Source: Microbacter sp. GSS18 (GTDB taxonomy: Bacteria; Actinomycetota; Actinomycetes; Actinomycetales; Microbacteriaceae). From it: a stretch of 64,000 bases of DNA. A model generated the notes under the pieces. That model made no database searches. It was not told the origin of the DNA and was given only the letters and a program-made list of their open reading frames with translations. The number at the start of each line of letters is the position of its first letter. Position 1 is the stretch's first letter. This document shows positions 1-7,797 of this stretch, piece by piece. Location: NCBI GenBank assembly GCA_029319145.1, contig CP119753.1, forward strand, positions 3,844,001 to 3,908,000. Reading direction: 5' to 3'. The position numbers and the translations under genes were made by a program.

Positions 1-1
1 C

Positions 2-1003
2 ACGCGCTTCATCGAGGGCCCCGACTCGGTCGTCGGCCGCTGGCTCGCCGAGCCGTTCGGCATCGACGGCTGGCGCATCGACGTCGCGAACATGACCGGC
101 CGGCTCGGCGAGACCGACCTCAATGCCGAGGTGCGCCAGACGCTGCGTCGCACGATGGAGGAGGTCTCGCCCGACACGCTGCTCATCGCCGAGTCGACCA
201 ACGACGCCGCGACCGACCTGCAGGGCGACGCGTGGCACGGCGCGATGACCTACCCCGCGTTCACGCGCGCCGTGTGGGCGTGGCTGGGGGAGTCGCGCGA
301 AGTGACCTACCGGACGCCGCGCGGCGAGGTGACCGCGCCGCCGTGGTACTTCGGCATCCCGACCGGCTCGCCGCGCTATTCGGCCCGCGAGTTCGCCGCG
401 CAGCTCGACCGCTTCACCGGCCAGATCCCGTGGCGCGTGCGCCAGGGATGCATGCAGGCGCTCGACAGCCACGACACCGCGCGGTTCGCCACCTACGCCC
501 GCCCGGGCACGGTCCCGGTCGCCGTCGGCCTGTCGATGACCCTGCCCGGCATGCCGGTGGTCTTCGCCGGAGACGAGTTCGGAGAATCGGGTGTCGACGG
601 CGAGATGAGCCGCACGCCGATGCCGTGGGGGAGCGAGGACCCCGAGGTCGCCGGGCGGCTCGCGCTTTACCGCGAGATGATCGCGCTGCACAACGGCCAT
701 GCGGCTCTGCGCACGGGCGGCATGAGATGGGTCCACGTCGGCGACGACGCGCTCGTCTTCGTGCGCGAGTCCGAGGACGAGTGCGTGCTCGTCCTCGCGT
801 CCTCGGCCGATGTCGATGCCGAGATCCCGGCGGCAGCCGTCCCGCATGCGGCCGCCGCCGTCCCCCTGACCGGGGACGCGACCCTGGCGGTCGCCGACGA
901 CGGGGCGGTGCTCGTCTCGGCCCTCGGGCCGGCGTTCGCCGCCTGGGCGCTCCCGGGCGTCTCCGCTCCGCCTGCGGGAGGGCGCGCCGATGGCGGATCC
1001 TGA
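2..1003 (+). CDS. GH13 alpha-glycosidase, 5'-truncated by window edge
   Basis: This is the C-terminal part of an alpha-amylase-family (GH13) glycosidase; the reading frame is already open at base 2. Three GH13 hallmarks are visible. GWRIDVANM carries the catalytic nucleophile Asp (codon 80-82), LLIAEST carries the acid/base Glu (codon 191-193), and DSHDT carries the transition-state Asp (codon 473-475). A short beta-sandwich-like tail follows. The family hydrolyses alpha-glucosidic bonds in maltodextrin or related oligosaccharides with retention. The order and spacing resemble neopullulanase/maltodextrin-glucosidase-type enzymes, but the substrate-defining N-terminal half is outside the window. 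No secretion signal can be judged. The 3' end overlaps the next gene by 14 bases, suggesting co-transcription. Confidence 0.88.
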   Translation, partial: TRFIEGPDSVVGRWLAEPFGIDGWRIDVANMTGRLGETDLNAEVRQTLRRTMEEVSPDTLLIAESTNDAATDLQGDAWHGAMTYPAFTRAVWAWLGESREVTYRTPRGEVTAPPWYFGIPTGSPRYSAREFAAQLDRFTGQIPWRVRQGCMQALDSHDTARFATYARPGTVPVAVGLSMTLPGMPVVFAGDEFGESGVDGEMSRTPMPWGSEDPEVAGRLALYREMIALHNGHAALRTGGMRWVHVGDDALVFVRESEDECVLVLASSADVDAEIPAAAVPHAAAAVPLTGDATLAVADDGAVLVSALGPAFAAWALPGVSAPPAGGRADGGS

Positions 1004-1799
1004 GCGCTTCGCCTCTCTCAGCCGCGGCCTCGCACAGGGCGTCGCGCAGCATCCGGACCTCATCGGCCTGGCACTGCTCGGCTCGGCGTCCGACGACGCC
1101 GCGGCGCGGCGCGACGAATGGTCGGATCACGACTTCTTCGCGATCATCGCCGACGGACGGGCGGATGCCGTGCGGCCGGACCTGTCGTGGCTTCCCGACC
1201 AGGCCTCGCTCGCCCTCACAGCGCGCGAAGGCGAGCTGGGGTTCGTCGCCGTCTACGACGACGGGCACGTCATGGAGTTCGCGTTCGCGGAGGCATCCGA
1301 GCTGTCGGGTGCGCTCGCGGGCGAGGCGACGATCGTCGTCGACGACGACCTCCGCACGGTGTCCGCCCTGATCGACCGCTCGCGCGAGCGCGCGGCCGCC
1401 GCCGACCGCTTCGACCCCGTCAACGATGCGCGGCTCGTGCTCGTGAAGCTGCTCATCGGCGTCGGGCGGGCCCGTCGTGGCGAGGTGCTCGTCGCCGGTC
1501 AGTTCGTGCGAACGTGGGCCGCGCAGCATCTCATCCGAGCGGTGCGCGGTCGCCATCCCGAGCGCTCGGGCTCGGAGCGCGACCGCATCGATCCGGCGCG
1601 CCGGTTCGAGCGCGACTTCCCCGAGTGGGGCGAGGTCATCGCGCACGCGGTCGCGCAGGAGGTCGAGCCGGCGGCGCGCGAGCTCTACCGGCTGCTGCGG
1701 CGGCTCGAGCCGGGATGGCCGGAGTTCCCGAGCCGCGCAGCCGACGCGGTGGCGACGCGTCTGGGGTGGGGACGAGACAGCGACGCGAGCGGTTCGTAG
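990..1799 (+). CDS. Nucleotidyltransferase-fold protein
   Basis: This 269-residue protein has a likely Pol-beta-type nucleotidyltransferase core near the N-terminus. Gly31-Ser32 (LLGSAS) is followed by WSDHDFF with Asp46 and Asp48, the pattern that binds metal and nucleotide in aminoglycoside/tRNA/toxin-antitoxin nucleotidyltransferases. The rest is mostly helical and Arg/Glu rich, as in AadA/LinB-like or HEPN-associated C-terminal helices. The substrate cannot be inferred; antibiotic modification, protein AMPylation or an orphan role are all possible. The ATG at 990 follows a GGGAGG-like ribosome site and lies inside the end of the upstream glycosidase gene. No partner toxin or resistance gene is adjacent. 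Confidence 0.7.
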   Translation: MADPERFASLSRGLAQGVAQHPDLIGLALLGSASDDAAARRDEWSDHDFFAIIADGRADAVRPDLSWLPDQASLALTAREGELGFVAVYDDGHVMEFAFAEASELSGALAGEATIVVDDDLRTVSALIDRSRERAAAADRFDPVNDARLVLVKLLIGVGRARRGEVLVAGQFVRTWAAQHLIRAVRGRHPERSGSERDRIDPARRFERDFPEWGEVIAHAVAQEVEPAARELYRLLRRLEPGWPEFPSRAADAVATRLGWGRDSDASGS

Positions 1800-1818
1800 A
1801 CTGGCCGCAGGAGGTGGC

Positions 1819-2319
1819 ATGCGATCGCTCACCGCAGACGAACTCCGTGCGTCGTTCGTGAACGCCGCGCCCGACGAGCTGAGAGCCATCGAGGTTCCGC
1901 TCAAGGTCGTGATGACCGACTGGGACCCCCTCGACTTCCTCGCGTGGCGCGACCCGAAGTACCGCGACCGCGGGTACCTCGTCGCCGAGGTCGACGGCGA
2001 GCCGCGCGGCATCGTGTTGCGCGCGGCATCGGGGAACCCGCGTGCCCGCGCCGCGATGTGCAATCTGTGCCACACGATGCAGCCGGCCGACCAGGTGCGG
2101 ATGTTCAGCGCCCGCAAGGCCGGCAGCGCCGGCGAACACGGCGACAGCGTCGGCACCTACATCTGCGCGGATCTGTCGTGCCATGAGAACGTGCGCCTCG
2201 CGGCGCCGCTCGCGCCCAACGAGATCCGCGCGAGCGTCGACATGCGCATCGACGGCACGAAGCGCCGGACAGAGGCTTTCGTAGGACGGGTATTCGAGAC
2301 GACGGGGAGGTCGGCATGA
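1819..2319 (+). CDS. FBP-domain treble-clef zinc protein (EF-G-binding type)
   Basis: This 166-residue protein matches the actinobacterial FBP family, which is related to the C-terminal zinc domain of FusB-type proteins that bind elongation factor G. Cys81 and Cys84 (MCNLC) and Cys116 and Cys121 (ICADLSC) supply a four-cysteine treble-clef site. The N-terminal half has the conserved DWDPLDFLAWRDPK stretch and a short beta region. In FusB the domain rescues stalled EF-G on ribosomes in the presence of fusidic acid; whether this homologue does so is unknown. The ATG at 1819 was chosen over longer options because GGAGG sits just upstream (1811-1815) and the family begins there. Its stop overlaps the next start by 4 bases. 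Confidence 0.82.
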   Translation: MRSLTADELRASFVNAAPDELRAIEVPLKVVMTDWDPLDFLAWRDPKYRDRGYLVAEVDGEPRGIVLRAASGNPRARAAMCNLCHTMQPADQVRMFSARKAGSAGEHGDSVGTYICADLSCHENVRLAAPLAPNEIRASVDMRIDGTKRRTEAFVGRVFETTGRSA

Positions 2320-3233
2320 CCGGGCGAGTGGTGGTGATCGGCGACGCGCTCATCGACGAGCTGCGCGACGACACGGATGTGCGGGAATTCGTGGGAGGGG
2401 CGGCGCTGAACGTCGCGGTCGGGCTGTCCAGGCTCGGCGTCCCGACGACCCTGATCGCGATGGTCGGCGATGACGAGGCGGGGGCGCACATCCGCGCGTT
2501 CCTGTCCGACTACGGCGTGGAGCTGATCGCGACGCCCTCCGAGCACGGCTCGGCGCGCGCGGTCAGCACGCGCAACAAGTACGGAGAGCCCGAGTACGTC
2601 TTCAACGAGGCGTCGCGCGCTCGCCGCATCCGCTACGGCGAGGCCGAACGCGTCGCGATGGCGGAGGCCCCGTTCATCGCGATCAGCTGCATCGCGCTCG
2701 ACGACGTCGAGCAGACCGCCGAACTCGGCGAGGCGCTGAGCGCCGCGGGCACCCGGTTCGCGATCGACCCCAACCCACGCACGGGCATGATGGCCGACCG
2801 GGACCGGTTCGTGCAGGGGCTCGAGGGGCTCGTCACGGCAGCATCGCTCGTCAAGGTCGGCGAGGAGGATGCCGAGGTGCTGTACGACTCCGACCTCGCC
2901 GCGGTCCGCGCGCGGCTGGTCGATCTGGGCGCGCAGGCCGTGCTGGCGACGGCCGGCGCAGGCGGTGCGACCATCGAGGCCGGGGGTGAGGACGTGACCG
3001 CGCCGATCTCGGATCTGCCGGGCCGCATCGTCGACACGATGGGCGCGGGGGATGCGGCCTTCGCGGCGACCGTCGCCGCCATGGTCGATGGGACGCCGGC
3101 CGATGCCGACGCGTGGTCGACGGTGCTCCACGGCGCCATGGACATCGCGGCGGCGACGTGCCGCTTCGAGGGCGCTCTGCTGCGGCAGCCGTCGGCGCTG
3201 AAGTCGATCGACATGGACCTGATCGGCACCTGA
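2316..3233 (+). CDS. PfkB-family carbohydrate kinase
   Basis: This 305-residue ribokinase/fructokinase-type sugar kinase phosphorylates a sugar or sugar-like substrate using ATP in the cytoplasm. The N-terminal GGAALNVAVGLSRLG motif and the C-terminal GAGDAAFAA motif, with the catalytic Asp of GAGD near residue 248, are both present. The length is typical. The start overlaps the FBP gene stop (ATGA) and has a GGGGAGG ribosome site, so translation is probably coupled. The substrate is not decided by the sequence; fructose is the commonest for this sub-type. It is followed by tRNA-Tyr on the same strand. Confidence 0.88.
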   Translation: MTGRVVVIGDALIDELRDDTDVREFVGGAALNVAVGLSRLGVPTTLIAMVGDDEAGAHIRAFLSDYGVELIATPSEHGSARAVSTRNKYGEPEYVFNEASRARRIRYGEAERVAMAEAPFIAISCIALDDVEQTAELGEALSAAGTRFAIDPNPRTGMMADRDRFVQGLEGLVTAASLVKVGEEDAEVLYDSDLAAVRARLVDLGAQAVLATAGAGGATIEAGGEDVTAPISDLPGRIVDTMGAGDAAFAATVAAMVDGTPADADAWSTVLHGAMDIAAATCRFEGALLRQPSALKSIDMDLIGT

Positions 3234-3254
3234 ACCGCCCGGGTGCGCACCGAT

Positions 3255-3283
3255 TTCTGACTCCGCCCAAGACCGGGTAAGAT
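3255..3283 (+). promoter_or_regulatory. Possible promoter of tRNA-Tyr
   Basis: A TTCTGA element (3255-3260) and a TAAGAT -10-like hexamer (3278-3283) are separated by 17 bases, about 48 bases before the tRNA. The -10 is good and the -35 is poor. This is a position-based inference only. Confidence 0.35.
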
Positions 3284-3331
3284 TGCTGATCGCGCCTCCG
3301 GTCGACTGTACAAGCTGGGCGGGTGCGCATT

Positions 3332-3413
3332 GGCGAGTTACCCAAGCGGCCAAAGGGATCTGACTGTAAATCAGCCGTCTTAGACTTCGGGGGTTCGAAT
3401 CCCTCACTCGCCA
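3332..3413 (+). tRNA. tRNA-Tyr (GTA)
   Basis: This is a class II tRNA with an extra-long variable arm. The acceptor strand GGCGAGT (3332-3338) pairs with ACTCGCC (3406-3412), followed by discriminator A. The anticodon loop CTGTAAA places GTA at 3366-3368. The T arm GGTTCGAATCC is canonical. No CCA is encoded. An IS481 element begins three bases after the tRNA, and the last 12 bases of the tRNA are part of the duplicated target site. Confidence 0.96.
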
Positions 3414-3416
3414 CTC
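3402..3416 (+). repeat. Target-site duplication, left copy
   Basis: The 15-base sequence CCTCACTCGCCACTC overlaps the 3' end of tRNA-Tyr. An identical copy lies at 4720-4734, directly after the IS481 element, as expected for a target duplication. IS481-family elements make duplications in the range of roughly 4-15 bases. Confidence 0.85.
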
Positions 3417-3465
3417 TGTGATGAGTCGCGACATAGATGACATCTGAGTCGCGACATGGGAGACA

Positions 3466-4647
3466 TCAAGTGAGAGAGCCCGGCCATCGGCCGGGCTCTT
3501 TTTGTGTGTTGCGCCAGTAGCCGCGTGTGGGGTCGATGGTGTTGGTCGCGATGATCTCGCCGGTGTCGAGGTGGACGACGGTGATGGTGTGGTCGTCGGC
3601 GAGGGCGAGGACGCGTTTGCCGGCGTGGCTGGTTCCGATGCCGAGGTGGTGCATGCGGCCGGCGCGTCGGAAGCTGATCTTGCCGCCGTCGCCGACTTTG
3701 TCGTAGCGGAGCCGGTAGTGGACCGGGTTTCGGGAGCCGGCGGGAACGGCTTTCGGTGTGGCGTTGTAGGCGGTCGCGGGGGTGTGTCCGTCGAGGGCGC
3801 GGTGCGGCCGGTGGTGGTTGTAGTACTCGCGGAACCGGTCGAGCTGGTGCTGCAGGTCGGGGAGCGTGGTGGGGGCGGGCTGCCGGGCGAGCCAGCGTTT
3901 CAGGGTCTGGTGGAAGCGTTCGATCTTCCCCTGGGTCTGCGGGTGGTTCGGGGAGCCGTTCTTCTGCCGGACGCCGAGGACGGGGAGGACGTATTCGAAC
4001 GCGTTGCGGCCGCCACCGGAGCGGGCGGTGTAGACGCGGCCGTTGTCGGTGAGGGTCGAGGCGGGGATGCCGTGGACGTCGATGGTGGTGAGGAAGGTGT
4101 GGACGACATCATCGCCGGTGACCGGGATGTGCGCGGTGCAGGACAGCAGGCAGCGGGAGTGGTCGTCGAGCCAGTTCAGGATCTCGACGTCGGTGCCGTC
4201 CGCGAGTCGCCAGTGTGTGAAGTCGGATTGCCAGGTCTCGTTCGGCTGCGCGGCTTCGAACCGGATGTAGGAGGACCGGGGGCGTTTGCGTGGTTCGGGG
4301 GTGATCAGGTTCGCGTCGGTCAGGATCCGCCGGATCGTGGAGGTCGATGGTGCCCGCAGTCCTTCCTGGGTGAGGTGCCAGGCGATGGTGACCGGTCCGG
4401 CATCCAGCCCGGATGCCGACAGGCTCAGCCGCAGCACGATGATGCGTTCCCGCACCCGGTCGGTCGTGCGATGCGGGCTGGACAGCGGGGCCCGCGACCG
4501 CGGCTCGAGCGCATCGAGCCCGCCCTCCCGGTAGCGGACGAGCAGACGGTGCAGATGCTGACGGCTCATCCCGTACTCCGCGGCCGCGGCCGAGACCGAC
4601 AGCTCGCCCGAGACGACCTTCAACACCACGACCCGATGCTTCGACAT
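3466..4647 (-). CDS. IS481-family transposase
   Basis: This 393-residue DDE transposase catalyses cut and strand transfer of the surrounding IS. An N-terminal helix-turn-helix (VSAAAAEYGMSRQHLHRLL, about residues 17-35) binds the ends. A second wHTH/linker comes next, then the integrase core with the first Asp in QSDFTHW, the second in TDNGRVY and the Glu in GKIERFHQTL. The C-terminus has the HRPHRALDGHTPA motif common in IS481. The length is slightly longer than the 320-350 usual for the family but the gene is uninterrupted, so it may be functional. The coding 3' end overlaps a hairpin that looks like a terminator for transcripts entering from tRNA-Tyr. Confidence 0.93.
   Translation of the reverse strand: MSKHRVVVLKVVSGELSVSAAAAEYGMSRQHLHRLLVRYREGGLDALEPRSRAPLSSPHRTTDRVRERIIVLRLSLSASGLDAGPVTIAWHLTQEGLRAPSTSTIRRILTDANLITPEPRKRPRSSYIRFEAAQPNETWQSDFTHWRLADGTDVEILNWLDDHSRCLLSCTAHIPVTGDDVVHTFLTTIDVHGIPASTLTDNGRVYTARSGGGRNAFEYVLPVLGVRQKNGSPNHPQTQGKIERFHQTLKRWLARQPAPTTLPDLQHQLDRFREYYNHHRPHRALDGHTPATAYNATPKAVPAGSRNPVHYRLRYDKVGDGGKISFRRAGRMHHLGIGTSHAGKRVLALADDHTITVVHLDTGEIIATNTIDPTRGYWRNTQKEPGRWPGSLT
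3475..3503 (+). terminator. Terminator inside IS left end
   Basis: An 11-bp perfect stem (3475-3485 with 3489-3499), loop ATC, is followed by a run of T on the plus strand. It would stop tRNA-Tyr read-through entering the IS, although it also encodes the last residues of the transposase on the other strand. Confidence 0.75.
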
Positions 4648-4719
4648 GCACGTGACTGTCGCCGATGACGCGACTCACGTGTCACCCATCACCCGTCACC
4701 TATGTCATGAACCCACACA

Positions 4720-4734
4720 CCTCACTCGCCACTC
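4720..4734 (+). repeat. Target-site duplication, right copy
   Basis: This is an identical 15-base copy of 3402-3416. It contains the last 12 bases of tRNA-Tyr but no other tRNA part, so it is not a second gene. Confidence 0.85.
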
Positions 4735-4772
4735 TCCGAGAACCGCGGAATTCCGCGGGAAATCGACGAACA

Positions 4773-4800
4773 GCCCCTGCCGATTCCGGCGGGGGCTTCT
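4773..4800 (+). terminator. Original tRNA-Tyr terminator, now displaced
   Basis: A 10-bp stem (4773-4782 with 4787-4796), loop ATTC, is followed by TTCTTCGT. Its position just past the right target duplication suggests it was the native tRNA-Tyr terminator before the IS insertion moved it about 1.3 kb away. Confidence 0.72.
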
Positions 4801-4900
4801 TCGTCTCGCACGCTGTCCGGCGGGCGCTCCGCCCGGGCCGGGTGACCGCGCCGCCGCCGGGTCGTAGATTGAGGGGCAGGTCGCGACGAGGAGGTCCCCG

Positions 4901-6598
4901 ATGACAACCGAATCTGCGCCGTGGTGGAAGTCCGCGGTCGTCTACCAGGTCTACCCCCGCAGCTTCGCCGATTCGGACGGAGACGGCATCGGCGACCTGC
5001 GCGGCATCCGCTCCCACCTCGACCACCTGCGCGACCTCGGCATCGACGCGCTGTGGATCTCGCCGTTCTACCGGTCGCCCCAGGACGACAACGGCTACGA
5101 CATCAGCGACTATCGCGACGTCGATCCGATGTTCGGCACGCTCGGCGACCTCGACGAGTTGATCGCCGCCGCGGACGAGCGCGGCATCCGCATCGTGCTC
5201 GACCTCGTCGTGAATCACACCTCCGACGAGCACGCCTGGTTCGAGGCCTCGCGGGCCCGGCGGGGCGGCAAGGACGACTGGTACATCTGGCGCGACGCAC
5301 GCGACGGCCACGAGCCCGGGACGCCGGGTGCGGAGCCGAACAACTGGCGGTCCTTCTTCGGCGGCCCCGCGTGGGAGTGGGATGCCGGGCGCGGTCAGTA
5401 CTACCTGCACCTGTTCTCGCGGAAGCAGCCCGACCTCAACTGGGAGAACCCCGACGTGCGCGCCGCCGTCCACGACATGATGTCGTGGTGGCTCGACCGG
5501 GGGATCGGCGGATTCCGCATGGACGTCATCAACCTCATCTCGAAGGTCCCGGGTCTGCCCGACGGCGAGGTCGGCGAGGACGGGCTCGGGAACGGCGCAC
5601 CGTTCGCGATGGGCGGCCCGCGGCTGGAGGAGTTCCTCGTCGAGATGCACGATCGTGTCTTCGCCGGTCGCGACGAGGTCTACCTGACGGTCGGCGAGAT
5701 GCCGGGCGCGACCCCGGAGCAGGGGAGCCGGTTCACCGATCTCGCGTCCGGTCCGCTGAGCATGGTCTTCCAGTTCGAGCACGTCGATCTCGATCACGTC
5801 GGCGGCAAGTGGCGGCACCAGCCGGTGCGGGCGATCGACCTCAAGCGCAGCTTCGGGCGCTGGCAGGAGGCGCTCGCGGAGCACGGCTGGAACAGCCTGT
5901 ACTTCGAGAACCACGACCAGCCGCGGGTCGTCTCGCGCTGGGGCGACGACGGCGAGCACTGGCGTGCGTCGGCGACCGCGTTCGCGACCGTGCTGCACCT
6001 GATGCGCGGGACGCCGTACGTCTACCAGGGCGAGGAGATCGGGATGACGAGCTACCCGTTCGCCTCGCGCGCCGACCTGCGCGACATCGAGTCGCTCAAC
6101 CACTTCGACGCCGCCGTCGCCCGTGGCGAGGACCCAAACGCCGTGCTGGCGGCCATCCGCCACATCGGCCGCGACAACGCACGCACCCCGATGCAGTGGG
6201 ATGCGTCGCCGCACGCGGGCTTCACCGAGGGGGAGCCGTGGATTCCGGTGAACCCGAACCACACGTGGCTGAACGTCGCCGCCCAGGCGGACGACCCCGG
6301 CTCGGTGCTGGCCTACTACCGGCGGCTCATCGCGCTGCGCCATTCCGACCCGGTCGTCGTCGACGGGACCTTCCGGATGCTGCTGCCCGAGCATCCGGAC
6401 GTGTTCGCGTATGCGCGCGAAGGGGACGGCGGGCGCGTCGTCGTGATCGCCAACCTGTCGGGGGAGCGGTACGAGGTCGACGTGCCCGAGGTCGACGGCT
6501 CTGGGCTGGTGCTGGCGAACGTTTCCGTCGACGGGCGGACGGACCGCCGCCTGGACCTGGGCCCGTGGGAGGCGCGGGTGTATCGCGCCGGTCGGTGA
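4901..6598 (+). CDS. GH13 alpha-glucosidase (oligo-1,6-glucosidase type)
   Basis: This 565-residue cytoplasmic exo-acting alpha-glucosidase releases glucose from maltose-, isomaltose- or sucrose-like oligosaccharides. The four GH13 regions are present: DLVVNH (101-106), GFRMDVI with nucleophile Asp208, VGEMPG with acid/base Glu266, and ENHDQ with His338-Asp339. The N-terminal WWKSAVVYQVYPRSF start and the length match the family. No signal peptide is seen. The ATG has a strong GAGGAGG site ending 6 bases upstream. It is monocistronic, converging on the DMT transporter. The exact bond preference (alpha-1,4 or alpha-1,6, or trehalose-6-phosphate) cannot be fixed by eye. Confidence 0.93.
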   Translation: MTTESAPWWKSAVVYQVYPRSFADSDGDGIGDLRGIRSHLDHLRDLGIDALWISPFYRSPQDDNGYDISDYRDVDPMFGTLGDLDELIAAADERGIRIVLDLVVNHTSDEHAWFEASRARRGGKDDWYIWRDARDGHEPGTPGAEPNNWRSFFGGPAWEWDAGRGQYYLHLFSRKQPDLNWENPDVRAAVHDMMSWWLDRGIGGFRMDVINLISKVPGLPDGEVGEDGLGNGAPFAMGGPRLEEFLVEMHDRVFAGRDEVYLTVGEMPGATPEQGSRFTDLASGPLSMVFQFEHVDLDHVGGKWRHQPVRAIDLKRSFGRWQEALAEHGWNSLYFENHDQPRVVSRWGDDGEHWRASATAFATVLHLMRGTPYVYQGEEIGMTSYPFASRADLRDIESLNHFDAAVARGEDPNAVLAAIRHIGRDNARTPMQWDASPHAGFTEGEPWIPVNPNHTWLNVAAQADDPGSVLAYYRRLIALRHSDPVVVDGTFRMLLPEHPDVFAYAREGDGGRVVVIANLSGERYEVDVPEVDGSGLVLANVSVDGRTDRRLDLGPWEARVYRAGR

Positions 6599-6607
6599 CT
6601 GCCCGTT

Positions 6608-7528
6608 TCAGCTCGCGGGCTCGCTCGTCCCCGCATCCGCGCGCTGCACCGACGCGAGCGACCACACGCCCCACAGTGCACCGGCGCCGGCAACGACGAA
6701 GACGCCGTAGCTCCACAGCGGCGCGCCGACCGCCTCTTGCAGCACGGTGAGGCCCATGACGACGGCGACGAACGGATCGACGACGGTGAGACCGGCGACG
6801 ACCACTTGGGGCGCGTTCACGGCATGCGCCGTCTGGACGAAGTAGATCGAGAGCGCACCGGCGGCTGCGATGCTGGCGACGCACGCCAGAGTGAGCAGGT
6901 TGGCGGCGTCGAGGGCCTCGTCTCCCGTGACGATGGCCGTCTGGATCCGCAGGATCACGGTCTTGCCGAGCGTGGCGACGAAGCCGGCGTACAGCCCGCC
7001 GAGCGCGACGTACATCACCGGCGGGATCCCCCGCCCCCGGCGGAGCATCAGGGCGGCCGCGGTGGCGGCCAGGATCACGGCAAGGACCGCCAGGACGACG
7101 ACCAGCTGCCTGTCGGTGATCGTCGTCTGCTCGCTCACCGACGCCGCCGCTCCGACGAAGACACCGAGACTGACGACGCACACGAGAATGCTGAGGACCT
7201 CTCGGCGAGCGGGACGGCGCCGGAGGATGACCGCGGTCAGGATCGACGCGAACACCAGCGCGATGACGCCGACCGGCTGGACGACGATCAGCGGTGCGAA
7301 CGCGAGCGCGACCAGCTGCGCCGCGATCGCCAGCCCGAACAGCGCGGACCCTGCCAGCCACACCGGCGTGCGTAGCAGGGCCCACAGCTGCGACGCTTTC
7401 AGTCCGTCGGTGTCGGCCGAGGCGCGCTGGGCGACGCCCCGGGACTGGAGGAAGTTGCCGACCGTGAGCAGCGCGGCAGAGAGCACCGCGAGCGCGATGC
7501 CGGCCACCGGGAACGACGTGATGGTCAC
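6608..7528 (-). CDS. DMT-superfamily (EamA/NIPA-like) membrane transporter
   Basis: This membrane protein of about 306 residues has roughly nine hydrophobic segments, starting at the N-terminus (VAGIALAVLSAALLTVGNFL). The fold is that of the drug/metabolite transporter superfamily; the arrangement around LVALAFAPLIVVQPVGVIALVFA resembles NIPA/EamA-like proteins. The substrate is unknown. A GTG at 7528 is preferred because upstream in-frame sequence is Arg-rich and unlike protein, while hydrophobic family-like sequence begins here; the ribosome site is weak. It converges on the alpha-glucosidase and is divergent from the next gene. The 269-base gap to 7798 shows no further gene or clear operator. 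Confidence 0.72.
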   Translation of the reverse strand: MTITSFPVAGIALAVLSAALLTVGNFLQSRGVAQRASADTDGLKASQLWALLRTPVWLAGSALFGLAIAAQLVALAFAPLIVVQPVGVIALVFASILTAVILRRRPARREVLSILVCVVSLGVFVGAAASVSEQTTITDRQLVVVLAVLAVILAATAAALMLRRGRGIPPVMYVALGGLYAGFVATLGKTVILRIQTAIVTGDEALDAANLLTLACVASIAAAGALSIYFVQTAHAVNAPQVVVAGLTVVDPFVAVVMGLTVLQEAVGAPLWSYGVFVVAGAGALWGVWSLASVQRADAGTSEPAS

Positions 7529-7797
7529 GGGTCGTCGTGTGTCGCTCTCATGCGGTGCCGTCCGTGCGCGGCCGGGGGCGTGTCGCGTCCCCGCGCTTCC
7601 GCGTCGCGCGCCGCTGCGGCGCCTGTCGCGGGTGACCTGTGCACGGGCCCATCGTAGGACGCGTGCGCTCCGGGCCGGGGACCAGAGGGCTGCCGGGATC
7701 GGACTGCGTGTCTCGCGGACCCGCTCCCGCGCGTGCACGGGCCCCGCGTGACAGGATGAAGCGCGGGGCTCGTGCCCCCGTGGAAGAGAGGACCGCC

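Larger units (their letters stand above)
3417..4719. mobile_element. IS481-family insertion sequence (1303 bp)
   Basis: The element is bounded by imperfect terminal inverted repeats beginning TGTG. Left 3417-3442 matches the reverse complement of right 4694-4719 at 18 of 26 positions, including a shared GACATAG core. It is flanked by a perfect 15-base direct repeat and carries one intact transposase gene on the minus strand. It is inserted 3 nt past tRNA-Tyr, so the tRNA remains complete while a partial copy of its 3' end lies on the far side. The intact gene, inverted repeats and perfect duplication suggest a fairly recent insertion. Confidence 0.9.

Noticed and set aside
3502-4668. 388-codon frame opposite the transposase
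   Set aside because: Val/Gly/Glu-rich antisense shadow; the minus strand has DDE transposase motifs.
3402-4734. Integrative element with attL/attR at tRNA-Tyr
   Set aside because: The 15-base repeat encloses only a transposase gene with terminal inverted repeats; no integrase, excisionase or cargo. It is better explained as target duplication of an IS.
4720-4734. Second tRNA-Tyr gene
   Set aside because: Only the last 12 bases of the tRNA are present; no acceptor 5' strand, D arm or anticodon arm.
7529-7797. Extra N-terminal coding sequence of the DMT transporter or a separate small gene
   Set aside because: The Arg-rich translation lacks hydrophobic or family-like character and no ribosome site supports an earlier start.
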